A stretch of DNA of 46,590 bases. Source: a virus. The position numbers and the translations under genes are program-made. Below, piece by piece: positions 1 to 8,016 of this stretch (positions are counted from its first letter, which is position 1; the number at the start of each line of letters is the position of its first letter). The stretch is from IMG/VR virus record IMGVR_UViG_3300046809_000348, positions 1-46,590 of that record; one strand, written 5' to 3'. Under the pieces are notes generated by a model that was not told the DNA's origin, made no database searches, and was given only the letters and a program-made list of their open reading frames with translations.

Positions 1-2
1 CG

Positions 3-917
3 CAGCGTCAGCCGTTCCCGACCCAGCCCTCGGCTTGGGCGGCGTTAAAGCAGGCGGCGGCGCAGGACATGAACGCGACGACCGGCATCAGGTTCGACGC
101 GACATTGCAGGAAAAGACCTACGACGAAAGCGGGCGCGCGCTGCGCGAATTGCGCCGCGCCGGCGATGTCGGGTCGTTCCACTATACGGATAACTGCGCC
201 CGCTCGTTACGCCGGCAGGGCGAGATTTTCCTAGAGTTGATCCCAAAGCTGCTCGACACCAAGCAGATCATTACGATTCTCCGCGAGAATGGCGACGAGG
301 AGCAGGTCCAGGTCGACCCCGGCGCGCCGCAGGCTTATGGCGAAGGCCGCAACCCGGTGTCGCAGAAGGTAATGAAAATCTTTAATCCCGGCATCGGCCG
401 GTATGGCGTGACGGTGACGATCGGGCCGTCTTACGCGACAAAGCGGGTCGAGGCGGCCGAGAGCATGATGGATTTTGTCCGCGCCTTGCCGCAAGCCGGA
501 CAATTGGTAATGGACCTGATCGCCAAGAACCAGGATTGGCCCGACGCCGATCAGTTCGCAACGCGGCTCGCCAAGGCGTTGCCGCCGCAGGTGCTGAGCC
601 CCGAGGTCAAGGACGTGCCGCCGCAGGTGCAGGCGATGCTGCAGCAATTGCAGCAGCAGATCCAGCAAATGACGGCCGAGCGCGCCGCGATGATGCAGCA
701 ATTGACCGATCAAAGCGCCGACCGGCAGCAACGGCAGGACAAGATCGATAAGGATTTTGAGGCTAAATTACTCGGAATTGTGCAGAAAGCTGAGGACTCG
801 CACAACCAACAGGTGGCAACGGAGTTGAAAGCCTTGGCAGAAGGGGTCAATTTGTTACGCGAACAGCTGGCAACGCCGATGATGATGCCCGATGAACCGC
901 GCTCAGAGGTTCACTAA
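3..917 (+). CDS. Portal protein, C-terminal part (P22-like)
   Basis: The frame is open from the first bases of the window, so the N-terminus lies to the left; 304 residues are visible. In P22-like phages the portal is a twelve-subunit ring at one capsid vertex through which DNA is packaged and ejected, and on which the gp4 adaptor docks. The stretch around GRYGVTVTIGPSYATKR, followed by a helical segment (AAESMMDFVRALPQAG), is typical of the P22 portal family. The last 100 residues are Gln- and Glu-rich and predicted helical (QAMLQQLQQQIQQMTAE), like the coiled-coil barrel of that family. An internal ATG at 69 exists but lies within conserved portal sequence, so it is not the start. The stop overlaps the next start as TAATG. 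Family assignment is from memory of the motifs. Confidence 0.88.
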   Translation, partial: QRQPFPTQPSAWAALKQAAAQDMNATTGIRFDATLQEKTYDESGRALRELRRAGDVGSFHYTDNCARSLRRQGEIFLELIPKLLDTKQIITILRENGDEEQVQVDPGAPQAYGEGRNPVSQKVMKIFNPGIGRYGVTVTIGPSYATKRVEAAESMMDFVRALPQAGQLVMDLIAKNQDWPDADQFATRLAKALPPQVLSPEVKDVPPQVQAMLQQLQQQIQQMTAERAAMMQQLTDQSADRQQRQDKIDKDFEAKLLGIVQKAEDSHNQQVATELKALAEGVNLLREQLATPMMMPDEPRSEVH

Positions 918-1924
918 TGAGTGAACGTCAAGCTGACGTGCTGACGGGCCGGCCGGGGCCGGCATTGTCGGCGACGTCGGACGCGCCGGTAATCGACATT
1001 GCCGCGTCGATCCCCGTTGAGGGTGCTGTCGATCCGGTAGCGCCGGAAGTTCCGGCTCCGCAACCCACGGAACAGGGACCGGAGCCGGAGCTGCCGGAAG
1101 TTGCCGCCGAGGAGCAGGCGGCCGAGCCCGAGCCGGTAAAGCGGCGGGCGCAGACGCCAAACGAGAGAATTGCCGAGCAGCATCGCTATCGTCGTGAAGC
1201 CGAGAAGCGCGCCGACGAATTGGCGGGACGGCTGGCGAAGGCGCTTGAGACCGTCGAGCGGCTGACGACGGAGCGGGTTGCAGAACCCGCAACGCCGACG
1301 CCGCCACCGGTTCCCGATCGCCCGCACCGCGACGCCTTCGAGACGCCGGACGCGTACGAGGACGCGCTTCTCGAATGGTCGACGGCGCGCGCCACCCAGG
1401 CGGCGACGCAGGAATTTGAGCGCCGTGCCAGCGAGCGTGAGGAAGCGGCAAAGGCCGCGACGGCCGCGGCAGAGCAGCAGCGCCAGCAGGAGGCGATACA
1501 GGCCGAATGGCAGAAGAAGCGCGCTCAGGCGGTGACGCGGCACACCGATTACGCCGAAGTCGCGGAGCGTGCCGACCTGCCGATCACGATGGCGATGGCG
1601 CACGCCATCATGCAATCCGACGTCGGGCCGGAAATTGCCTACTGGCTCGGCGCGCACCCCGAGGAAGCGGCCCGGATATCCGGCTTTAGTGATAATCCGG
1701 TACGCACCGTTCTCGAAATCGGCCGCATCGAGGCGACGCTCGCTCAGCAGCCGCGGGTTGAGACCCCCAAGGCGCCGCCGCCGATCAACCCGCTGGTGCC
1801 GTCGAATGGCTCGGCTGTGGCGCGCGATATCAGCGAAATGACGACCGAAGAATACGCGGCCCACCGCGAAGAACAACTGTATGGCCGGCGTCGCGCCGGC
1901 TGGTCCGGGATGGGGCGCTCGTAG
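917..1924 (+). CDS. Scaffold-like capsid assembly protein
   Basis: 335 residues lying between portal and coat genes, the position of the scaffold in P22-like phages. The scaffold templates procapsid assembly and leaves before or during packaging. The protein is rich in Ala, Glu, Pro and Arg. It has a disordered acidic N-terminus (about residues 30-75), a long predicted coiled coil (about 85-125 and 160-200, e.g. RYRREAEKRADELAGRLAKA) and no cysteine. A C-terminal segment (AYWLGAHPEEAARISGFSD, then EIGRIEATLAQ) recurs in scaffold-like proteins of many such phages. The ATG overlaps the portal stop by one base, so translation is probably coupled. Function is inferred from position and composition. 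Confidence 0.75.
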   Translation: MSERQADVLTGRPGPALSATSDAPVIDIAASIPVEGAVDPVAPEVPAPQPTEQGPEPELPEVAAEEQAAEPEPVKRRAQTPNERIAEQHRYRREAEKRADELAGRLAKALETVERLTTERVAEPATPTPPPVPDRPHRDAFETPDAYEDALLEWSTARATQAATQEFERRASEREEAAKAATAAAEQQRQQEAIQAEWQKKRAQAVTRHTDYAEVAERADLPITMAMAHAIMQSDVGPEIAYWLGAHPEEAARISGFSDNPVRTVLEIGRIEATLAQQPRVETPKAPPPINPLVPSNGSAVARDISEMTTEEYAAHREEQLYGRRRAGWSGMGRS

Positions 1925-1949
1925 CGCCGTCCTAACGCGCCGTACGTTC

Positions 1950-1969
1950 GGGCGGATCGTAAACCGCCC
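1950..1969 (+). other. Hairpin between scaffold and coat genes
   Basis: GGGCGG (1950-1955) and CCGCCC (1964-1969) form a perfect six-pair stem with an eight-base loop, within the 129-base gap ahead of the coat gene. No T-run follows, so it is unlikely to be a simple terminator. It could mark an mRNA processing or stability element for the coat message. This is a weak call from base pairing alone. Confidence 0.3.
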
Positions 1970-2053
1970 ATCCGTCGAGGGACCGTAACCCCGCCGTATC
2001 CGGTCGGCTAACGCCGGAGAAAGGAGCGGATTACCCCTCAACGGAGAATCTTT

Positions 2054-3235
2054 GTGGCAACAAACTCACTTCTCACCCCCTCGGTCATCAGCAACGAAAC
2101 GCTGGTGATTCTTGCCAACAATCTGGTCGCGGCCGGTAAGGTCAATCGCCAGTTCGAGAACCAGTTCGTCAAGATCGGCACCACGCTTACGGTGCGCAAG
2201 CCGAACAAATTCACCGTGTCGTCGGGCCCCGGCCTGCAGATCCAGAACATTACCGAGCCGGCGACATCGATCACGATTTCCAACCAGAAGCACGTCGACT
2301 TTCTGTTCTCGTCGGCAGATTTGACGTTGGTGATCGAGGAGTTTTCCGAGCGTTATCTGAAGCCCGCCGCAGAACAGCTCGCCAATCAGGTCGACTACGA
2401 CGTGCTGGCGAATTGGAGCCAGGTCTTCAACGAAGTCGGGACGCCCGGCACGACGCCGAACAACTTCTCGTTTCTGGCCCAGGTCGGCCAACGCATGGAC
2501 GAGGGGGCCGTGCCGCAGGACGGACGCGTGCTGATCCTCAATCCGGCCGCAAACTGGGCGATGGCCTCCGCGCTATCGACGCTCTATGTCCGCTCAGTAG
2601 CGGAGCCGGCATTAAAGGGCTTCCTGGCCGCGATTGCCAATTTTGAAATCTATCTCGACCAGAACATCCAAGTGCAGACGGTCGGCGCCTATGCCGGGGC
2701 CGGCTACACGACGAACGCCGGCGAGACCGGATCGTCGATTGCGTCCTCGAACTGGACCGCATCCCCCGGCAACGCGCTCAATGCGGGCGATGTGATCACG
2801 TTTTATAACGTGCATTCGATCAACCCGCAAAACCGGCAATCAACCGGGCAATTGCAGAACTTTGTCCTGACCGCGGCGGCGGACCTGTCGAGCGGTGCTG
2901 CTAACCTGCAGATTTACCCGGCGATCACCACGAGCGGCGCCTACCAGACGGTTGACGCGGCGCCGATCAGCCACGCAACCATCACCGTCATCGGAACCGC
3001 CAGCACGGGTTACGCGCAGAATCTCGGCTTTGTCCGCGATGCGTTCGGCCTTGTGACGGTGCCGCTGGAGTTGCCCGACGGCGTCGACTTCAAGGCGCGG
3101 GAAATGTACAAAAACATCAGCCTGCGCATCGTCCGGCAATACGACATAAATAATGACGTGGTGCCGTGCCGGATCGATTGCCTCTACGGAACGGCAACGT
3201 TCTATCCCGAGCTGGCCGTAAGGCTCACCGGCTGA
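2054..3235 (+). CDS. Major coat protein (P22 gp5-like)
   Basis: 393 residues of the P22 coat protein family, the main shell protein of the icosahedral capsid. The N-terminus (SVISNETLVILANNLVAAGK, then NRQFENQF and TVRKPN) and the downstream FSERYLKPAAEQLANQVD segment are characteristic of that family. A Gly/Thr/Ser-rich region near residues 215-300 probably corresponds to the surface-exposed insertion domain. The start is GTG, about eight bases after ACGGAGAA (2041-2048), with a second purine-rich stretch upstream. A 129-base gap separates it from the scaffold gene, the longest gap in the head cluster, which would allow separate control of the most abundant protein. The stop overlaps the next gene as TGATG. 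Confidence 0.88.
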   Translation: MATNSLLTPSVISNETLVILANNLVAAGKVNRQFENQFVKIGTTLTVRKPNKFTVSSGPGLQIQNITEPATSITISNQKHVDFLFSSADLTLVIEEFSERYLKPAAEQLANQVDYDVLANWSQVFNEVGTPGTTPNNFSFLAQVGQRMDEGAVPQDGRVLILNPAANWAMASALSTLYVRSVAEPALKGFLAAIANFEIYLDQNIQVQTVGAYAGAGYTTNAGETGSSIASSNWTASPGNALNAGDVITFYNVHSINPQNRQSTGQLQNFVLTAAADLSSGAANLQIYPAITTSGAYQTVDAAPISHATITVIGTASTGYAQNLGFVRDAFGLVTVPLELPDGVDFKAREMYKNISLRIVRQYDINNDVVPCRIDCLYGTATFYPELAVRLTG

Positions 3236-3501
3236 TGTCTCAGATGGATTTGCCGGCGGATTTTCGGCCGCTCAATCCGTGGGGGCGGGCGATGCCGAAA
3301 TCGCCTCGCCCCGACAAGCACGATCTCTACCAGCTGATCGTGTGGGATATCTCGCGGCGGCAAGAGGTGCGGGTCGGCCCGCAGATGGCGCAAGAGTTTG
3401 TCGAAGGCTTGGCCGCCGCGATGCGGGCCGAAATCGCCGCCGGCAGGGAACAGCGCTGGTCCGATCCGACGGTAGTGTGCACACAGAAAGGAAATTTGTG
3501 A
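3235..3501 (+). CDS. Small hypothetical head-region protein
   Basis: 88 residues, not recognised as a named family. The segment DLYQLIVWDISRRQEVRVGP followed by a helix (AQEFVEGLAAAMRAEIAAG) gives a compact alpha/beta protein with no signal or membrane segment. The ATG at 3235 overlaps the coat stop, and the gene ends in a TGATG overlap with the next, so it sits inside the capsid operon. A minor capsid or head-completion role is inferred only from position. Confidence 0.6.
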   Translation: MSQMDLPADFRPLNPWGRAMPKSPRPDKHDLYQLIVWDISRRQEVRVGPQMAQEFVEGLAAAMRAEIAAGREQRWSDPTVVCTQKGNL

Positions 3502-3758
3502 TGGCGGTAGTGACGGCGGCAACAATTGCTCTCGATAAAACGACCCAGCAGGTCGACGCCGGAGACCCGACCGGCTCGGTTTTTGGGGCATCGACGACCA
3601 GCAAAATCGGCTTTTACGGCGTTGCGACGCCGGTCGCACAGCGCGCGGCCGGGAGCAACACGGCGCTGACGACTGCGTCGACGACAACCGTGTCGCTCGC
3701 GGTGCTGACCGAGATCCAGGAGACTTTGATAGCGCTCGGGCTGATGCCGGCGACATGA
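3501..3758 (+). CDS. Head fibre or decoration-like protein
   Basis: 85 residues. The pattern SKIGFYGVATPVAQRAAG, then a Thr/Ser-rich strand region and ending TEIQETLIALGL, matches a widespread short phage structural domain usually labelled head fibre protein. Such proteins sit on capsids or at fibre tips. This copy is only the conserved domain, without a long fibre extension. It overlaps both neighbours (TGATG upstream, ATGA downstream). The family label is from pattern memory; its exact location in the virion is unknown. Confidence 0.6.
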   Translation: MAVVTAATIALDKTTQQVDAGDPTGSVFGASTTSKIGFYGVATPVAQRAAGSNTALTTASTTTVSLAVLTEIQETLIALGLMPAT

Positions 3759-4441
3759 TCTACGACTGCGCGGCAGCGGAACACCTGCATGTTGCCATGC
3801 CATGTTATGGCAACCCCAGCCCGTGGACGATGCTGTCGGTGGTGATGGGGACGCACGCGCTGCGTTCGGTGGGGATCAAGTTTTCCTTGGCGGCGCAGCC
3901 GGGCAATCCGTACCTCGATTTCACCCGCGACATACTGGTCAAGCAATTCCTCGCCGGCGACGCGACGGATTTGCTGTTTGTCGATGCCGACGTTCACTTT
4001 CCGCCGGAGAATATGGTCAAGATCGCGCTGGCGACCAGGCCGCTTATCGGTGGCGTCTATCGCAAAAAGATGGACGACATCGCCTATCCGATACGCTTTG
4101 AGACCGAGCGGCTGTGGGGCGACGAAGACGGCAATCTCGAAGCCGCGTATGTGCCGACCGGATTTATGCGGATCAATCGGGCGGTTTTCGAGGCCATGCC
4201 GGCGCTAGAGTACCGCGACGACAACAATGACGTATGGTTGAATTACTTCAACTCGGGCGTGCGAGACATCGACGGCAGGATGACCTATGAGGGTGAGGAT
4301 ACCTATTTTTGTCGGCAGTGGCGCGCTCTTGGCGGCAAGGTGCATCTGATGCCGGATCTCAATTTTGGCCACGTCGGGACCAAGAGCTGGGACGGCAATT
4401 GGGGGCGGTGGGTTTTGCAACAGGCGACTAGAGATGAGTGA
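3755..4441 (+). CDS. GT-A type glycosyltransferase
   Basis: 228 residues. A DxD motif (D77-A-D79, in LLFVDADVHF) would bind the metal and nucleotide sugar. PTGFMRINRAVFEAMP and the acidic TYEGEDTYFCRQW segment followed by H206 (FGHVG) match GT-A fold enzymes in which a second acidic motif and a histidine complete the active site. No signal peptide is present, so it acts in the cytoplasm. It lies between the head-fibre-like gene and another structural gene and overlaps both, so it is co-expressed with capsid proteins. Its target could be DNA, a virion protein or a host surface precursor; the sequence does not decide. Confidence 0.75.
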   Translation: MIYDCAAAEHLHVAMPCYGNPSPWTMLSVVMGTHALRSVGIKFSLAAQPGNPYLDFTRDILVKQFLAGDATDLLFVDADVHFPPENMVKIALATRPLIGGVYRKKMDDIAYPIRFETERLWGDEDGNLEAAYVPTGFMRINRAVFEAMPALEYRDDNNDVWLNYFNSGVRDIDGRMTYEGEDTYFCRQWRALGGKVHLMPDLNFGHVGTKSWDGNWGRWVLQQATRDE

Positions 4442-5117
4442 GTTTCCGGTGTGGCTGCATCATCCGGGTTTTCGTCCCGCGGTGGTGGCGCAGGGAATGG
4501 CGGGCGAGCGCACGCCATCGCAGCCGATCCGCTTCCCGCCGGTGCTGGTTTATAATCGGGATAATTTCGAGGAATACCTGGCCAAGGGCTACGCGCCGGG
4601 ACCGGCAGCGCCTGCGCCTGCGCCTGTTGTGCGCCACGAGCCGATGTACCGCGGTCGCGAGAACATCCGTGCGCGGGACAAGAACGAAGACTTTATGCCG
4701 CCGCCGCCGCCGAGCGACTATCCGCGCTGGGTGTGCGGCGAGATTGCCAAGAATGCCATCGAGGAACGGGAGATCGAAGAGCGCGCAGCACTGGCGCGCC
4801 CGCCCGAACCTGATCCGCACTCGGCCGAACGCGCAGAACCTTTGGCCGAACTTGCCAGCCTGAGAGAGGAGTTGGCCGAGCTGAAAAAACTCCTATTGGC
4901 GAAAGCGGCCCCACCGCCGCTGCTGCCGCGCCGCGGCGGTTACAGGGTGGGTAATCCGCGCGAGATCGCCGCCGAGAAACGGGAGTTGATCAAGCTGGCG
5001 CAAGAGATCGGGATTAATGCGAGCCAACGCTGGACGCTATCGCAGATCAAAGATGCGCTAGAGTTGGCCACCAGCCCGAACAAGGAGAATGCCACAAATG
5101 AGGACGGAACGTCATGA
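4434..5117 (+). CDS. Structural-region protein with YPRWV motif and HeH-like C-terminus
   Basis: 227 residues. The start is ATG 4434 inside the end of the glycosyltransferase gene (eight-base overlap). Visible parts are a FPVWLHHPGFRPAVV N-terminus, a Pro-rich linker with a PPPPP run, the motif YPRWVCGEIAKNAIEE (about residues 96-111), a coiled coil (ASLREELAELKKLLLAKA), and a C-terminal HeH/LEM-like segment (ELIKLAQEIGINASQRWTLS). Such small C-terminal modules are common in phage head and tail proteins. The YPRWV motif recurs in the gene at 5272. No enzyme signature is seen. It is probably a minor virion or assembly protein. Confidence 0.6.
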   Translation: MSEFPVWLHHPGFRPAVVAQGMAGERTPSQPIRFPPVLVYNRDNFEEYLAKGYAPGPAAPAPAPVVRHEPMYRGRENIRARDKNEDFMPPPPPSDYPRWVCGEIAKNAIEEREIEERAALARPPEPDPHSAERAEPLAELASLREELAELKKLLLAKAAPPPLLPRRGGYRVGNPREIAAEKRELIKLAQEIGINASQRWTLSQIKDALELATSPNKENATNEDGTS

Positions 5118-5245
5118 AGACAAAAAAGCCGGGCTCGATGAAAGAAGAGATCAAGCCGGTCCGCATAAAGTCACCAAAGCTGTCGTCCTTGGGAAAGGGG
5201 ATGAGCAAAAAGTCGGGCATGAAGAAACAAAAGATGATGTTTTAA
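5114..5245 (+). CDS. Lysine-rich 43-residue protein
   Basis: Short ORF whose ATG overlaps the previous stop as ATGA. The product is strongly basic and Met-rich (e.g. KSPKLSSLGKGMSKKSGMKK) and ends in KKQKMMF. Third codon positions are mostly G or C in this frame and clearly not in the competing frame, which supports real coding. Near the start the message contains the in-frame heptamer A AAA AAG (5122-5128), a classical -1 slippery sequence. A -1 slip would lead into the frame of the gene at 5272. It may be a DNA- or scaffold-binding peptide; function is unknown. Confidence 0.5.
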   Translation: MKTKKPGSMKEEIKPVRIKSPKLSSLGKGMSKKSGMKKQKMMF

Positions 5246-5271
5246 AGCACAACTTTCACTTTATCGCGTCG

Positions 5272-5535
5272 ATGGACGGATCGAGCTATATGGTGATGGT
5301 TGATGATTCCCGTGATGTAAAGGCCGAAATCTCGGATCAGGAACTTGGTGAAATCTTTAGCGAGATGGGAAGCTCCGAACTGCAGCATCTCGCCTACATG
5401 CAATCGATGCCGGCGCAATATCCGCGCTGGGTTCGCGGCAAGGTGGCCCACGACGCCGAGGAAGAAGCCAAGCTTAACGGAGAGCTTCCGGACATAACAG
5501 ATGATCGAGTCGGCCAGAGATTGGATACAAGATAG
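5272..5535 (+). CDS. Small structural-region protein with YPRWV motif
   Basis: 87 residues from ATG 5272. No Shine-Dalgarno is visible ahead of this start, and the same frame stays open upstream past 5245, so the true N-terminus is uncertain. Frameshift entry from the preceding small gene is one alternative. The motif YPRWVRGKVAHDAEEEAK (about residues 50-67) matches the one in the gene at 4434, suggesting related partner-binding segments. The C-terminus overlaps the gp4-like gene by 35 bases. Head-completion context; function unknown. Confidence 0.55.
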   Translation: MDGSSYMVMVDDSRDVKAEISDQELGEIFSEMGSSELQHLAYMQSMPAQYPRWVRGKVAHDAEEEAKLNGELPDITDDRVGQRLDTR

Positions 5536-6280
5536 TCTCGAAAAAATCGGCGCTTTCGCACCGGGAGAACCGGTCGAGGGATCTGATTTGTGGCGAGCTA
5601 TGGCGGTTCTCAACGACATGCTCGACAGCTGGTCGAACGAAGCTCTGACGTGTTTTACAATTTTGCAGCAATCCGCGCCGATCGTCGCCGGTAAGAATCA
5701 ATACACGATCGGCGACCCGTCGCAAATCTATGGCGGCGAATGGTCGAATGTGCCGCCCCCGGATTTTCTGATGACGCGACCCCTGCGGCTGCGGCTCGGT
5801 CCTGGGGCGGCGTATCTGATGGACACCAACAACAACCGGTATCCGGTTGATGTGATCCAGCAGGACCGCTGGAATCTGATCTGGAATTTGCAGTCAACGA
5901 CCTCGAACCTGCCCGACACTCTGTTTTACGATCCGCAAGTGCCGTACGGCGTCTTGAATATTTGGCCGATGCCCAACACCGGAGGGATGGTTCTGTATTG
6001 GGATTCGTACGCTCAGCTCGGGCAGCTGCGCAATCCCTCGGATCAGCTGTTGCTGCCGCCCGGCTACACCAAGGCGATCAAGGACTGCCTGGCGATTGAG
6101 TTGTGGCCGTATTTCAAGCCCGATCAGGCGAATGTCCCGCCATTGTTGATGACACTCGCGAGCAAATCGAAAGGCAATATCAAGCGCACCAATCAGCGCG
6201 AGAACATCGCCTTTTTTGATCGCGAGCTGACCGCGGCGGCGCCGCGCCCGTACAATATTTACAGCGACACTTACCGTTGA
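5501..6280 (+). CDS. Head-to-tail adaptor (P22 gp4-like)
   Basis: 259 residues resembling the tail accessory factor gp4 of P22. This protein binds the portal ring, closes the filled head and provides the platform for the rest of the tail machine; P22 gp4 also has muramidase activity. Family features are the opening helix ESARDWIQDSLEKIGAFAPG, LNDMLDSWSNEALTCF, then YGVLNIWPMP and PPGYTKAIKDCLAIELWPYF. It begins inside the preceding gene and ends in a TTGA overlap with the gp10-like gene, the same order as in P22. Length is somewhat greater than P22 gp4. Confidence 0.85.
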   Translation: MIESARDWIQDSLEKIGAFAPGEPVEGSDLWRAMAVLNDMLDSWSNEALTCFTILQQSAPIVAGKNQYTIGDPSQIYGGEWSNVPPPDFLMTRPLRLRLGPGAAYLMDTNNNRYPVDVIQQDRWNLIWNLQSTTSNLPDTLFYDPQVPYGVLNIWPMPNTGGMVLYWDSYAQLGQLRNPSDQLLLPPGYTKAIKDCLAIELWPYFKPDQANVPPLLMTLASKSKGNIKRTNQRENIAFFDRELTAAAPRPYNIYSDTYR

Positions 6281-8016
6281 AAACGCCGATCTTTGGCCCG
6301 TACGCGCTGTCGCGCGCCCCCAATGTGGTCGATGCGCGCTGCGTCAATCTGATGCCGAGGGCGGTACAGACCAAAGAGGGCAAGGCGATCGGCGCCCTTT
6401 ATCTGACGCCGGGCCTGACCAAGCTGGCGACTGTCGGCGCCGGGCCAATCTGGGGATTGCACGTTTTCAACGGGTATCTTTACGTCATCTCGGGCAGCAG
6501 CGTGTATGTGCTCGATCAAAACTATGCCGCCACCAAGGTTGGCGAGGTGTCGTCGCCGGTCACACAGGTTCCGGCGATGGAAGACAACGGCAATCAGATG
6601 GGGATCTTTACCGACAAGGGCGGGTGGCTGCTCGGCAAAACCGCCGGTCAACCGCTGACCGGGGGGACCATCAGCAACCCCGGATATAATTACGCCTTAG
6701 CCGATTCGATTGTTTTGTCCGGCATGTCGGGGTCGGCGCCGATTGTCGGCGCGACGATTATGGTCAGCGCGGTTGACGGCTCCGGGGGAGTGACCGGGTT
6801 CACCGTGACCAACGGCGGTTCGTTTGCCGATCCTAAGCCGTTGAGCTTTAACCAGGGGACCACCACCGGCTCCGGACAGAATTTTTCCCTGGACAGCCCA
6901 ACCTTTGGCGCGTCCGCCAACCTTGTGCCGATCCAGTTGCCGTTTGCTGTTACCGGGCAGATCGGGGCGGCGCAGCAGGACGGGTTTCTCCTTCTCAGTC
7001 AGCCCGGCACCAACACGATCTATCAATCGGCGCTGCTCGACATGTCGACATGGCCGCCGCTGGCTTTTGCGGCGGCTGACGGCAACCCCGATCCGATCCT
7101 CGCGATGCAGGAGATCCATCGCGAGATTTTTGTCATCGAGACCTACGAGACCGAGGTTTGGGTCAACGCCGGAACGTCGCCCTTTGCCTTTGCTCGGTTG
7201 GACGGGGTCTATATCGAAGCCGGGACGCAGGCCCCGGCAACGGTGGTGCAGGTCGGCGAAGACTTGATGTGGCTGGCGCAGAACCGGGATGGGACGGCGA
7301 TCGTCATCCGGGTGCGGGGCTATAACCCGATCAATGTCACCGATCACTCGGTCGCGGCGATCTGGCAGAGCTATGACAAAACCAGCGACGCGGTTGCTTA
7401 TTGCTACCAGCAGGACAACCAAAGCTTTTATGTGATATCGTTCCCGTCCGCGAACGCGACCTGGGTTTACGACGTCACCGAGAGCGAACTGTTGGGCATT
7501 CCGTGCTGGCATCAGCGCGCCGCCCTCGATCCGCAGACCGGGGCCTTTATCCGTCATCCGGCCCAAGTGGCGCTGTCGTCGGTGCAGGGCGCTTTATTCA
7601 ACAACCAAATGGTTCTTGGGGCATGGGCCGACGCCAATATTTACGCGTACGATTTTGCCAGCCTGACCGATGACGGAGTGCCGCGCAAATGGCTGCGGTC
7701 GTGGCGCGCGCTGGCGCAGCCGGTGATGCAGCCGCAACGGTTCTCGCAACTCCAAGTCGATATGCAGACCGGCGCTTGGGTTGGCGATCCGCATCAGGTG
7801 GATGATCCCAAGGTCAGCCTGACGTGGTCAGATGATGGCGGGCACTCTTGGGCGCAGGGGCGCATCGGCGCCGCCGGCGCTACCGGCGAGACGGCGAAGC
7901 GAGTGATCTTTCGCCGGCTCGGCAGCACTCGGCGGAATTCCGGACTTGACCGGATCTTTGAACTGTCGTCGGCGGACCCGTTTCCGGTGGCGATCGTCGG
8001 CGCTGAGTTTGAGTGA
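6277..8016 (+). CDS. Packaged-DNA stabilisation protein (P22 gp10-like)
   Basis: 579 residues, TTG start overlapping the gp4-like stop. In P22, gp10 forms a ring of six below gp4 that plugs the tail and keeps DNA in the head. Recognisable parts are PNVVDARCVNLMPRAVQTKE near the N-terminus, the propeller-like repeats (VFNGYLYVISGSSVYVLD), EIHREIFVIETYETEVW, and the end FELSSADPFPVAIVGAEFE. Residues about 128-212 form a Gly/Ser/Thr-rich insert (ISNPGYNYA ... GVTGFTVTNGGSF) not expected in P22 gp10. It resembles a small beta repeat found in phage fibres and is probably a surface-exposed domain added to the plug. Confidence 0.85.
   Translation: MKTPIFGPYALSRAPNVVDARCVNLMPRAVQTKEGKAIGALYLTPGLTKLATVGAGPIWGLHVFNGYLYVISGSSVYVLDQNYAATKVGEVSSPVTQVPAMEDNGNQMGIFTDKGGWLLGKTAGQPLTGGTISNPGYNYALADSIVLSGMSGSAPIVGATIMVSAVDGSGGVTGFTVTNGGSFADPKPLSFNQGTTTGSGQNFSLDSPTFGASANLVPIQLPFAVTGQIGAAQQDGFLLLSQPGTNTIYQSALLDMSTWPPLAFAAADGNPDPILAMQEIHREIFVIETYETEVWVNAGTSPFAFARLDGVYIEAGTQAPATVVQVGEDLMWLAQNRDGTAIVIRVRGYNPINVTDHSVAAIWQSYDKTSDAVAYCYQQDNQSFYVISFPSANATWVYDVTESELLGIPCWHQRAALDPQTGAFIRHPAQVALSSVQGALFNNQMVLGAWADANIYAYDFASLTDDGVPRKWLRSWRALAQPVMQPQRFSQLQVDMQTGAWVGDPHQVDDPKVSLTWSDDGGHSWAQGRIGAAGATGETAKRVIFRRLGSTRRNSGLDRIFELSSADPFPVAIVGAEFE

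Noticed and set aside
32-917. Annotating the portal from ATG 69 as a complete gene
   Set aside because: The frame is open to the left edge and the sequence before ATG 69 continues in the same style, so the gene is cut by the window.
914-2041. Long minus-strand ORF (375 residues) opposite the scaffold gene
   Set aside because: Arg- and Leu-rich low-complexity translation typical of the antisense of GC-rich coding DNA; the plus strand has a coherent scaffold in the correct gene order.
5089-5271. N-terminal extension of the YPRWV protein to ATG 5089
   Set aside because: Third-position GC over 5128-5245 supports the other frame (the lysine-rich ORF), so this stretch is probably not translated from 5089.
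6697-7566. Minus-strand ORF (289 residues) opposite the gp10-like gene
   Set aside because: Sequence lacks any domain pattern and mirrors third-position GC of the plus-strand gene.
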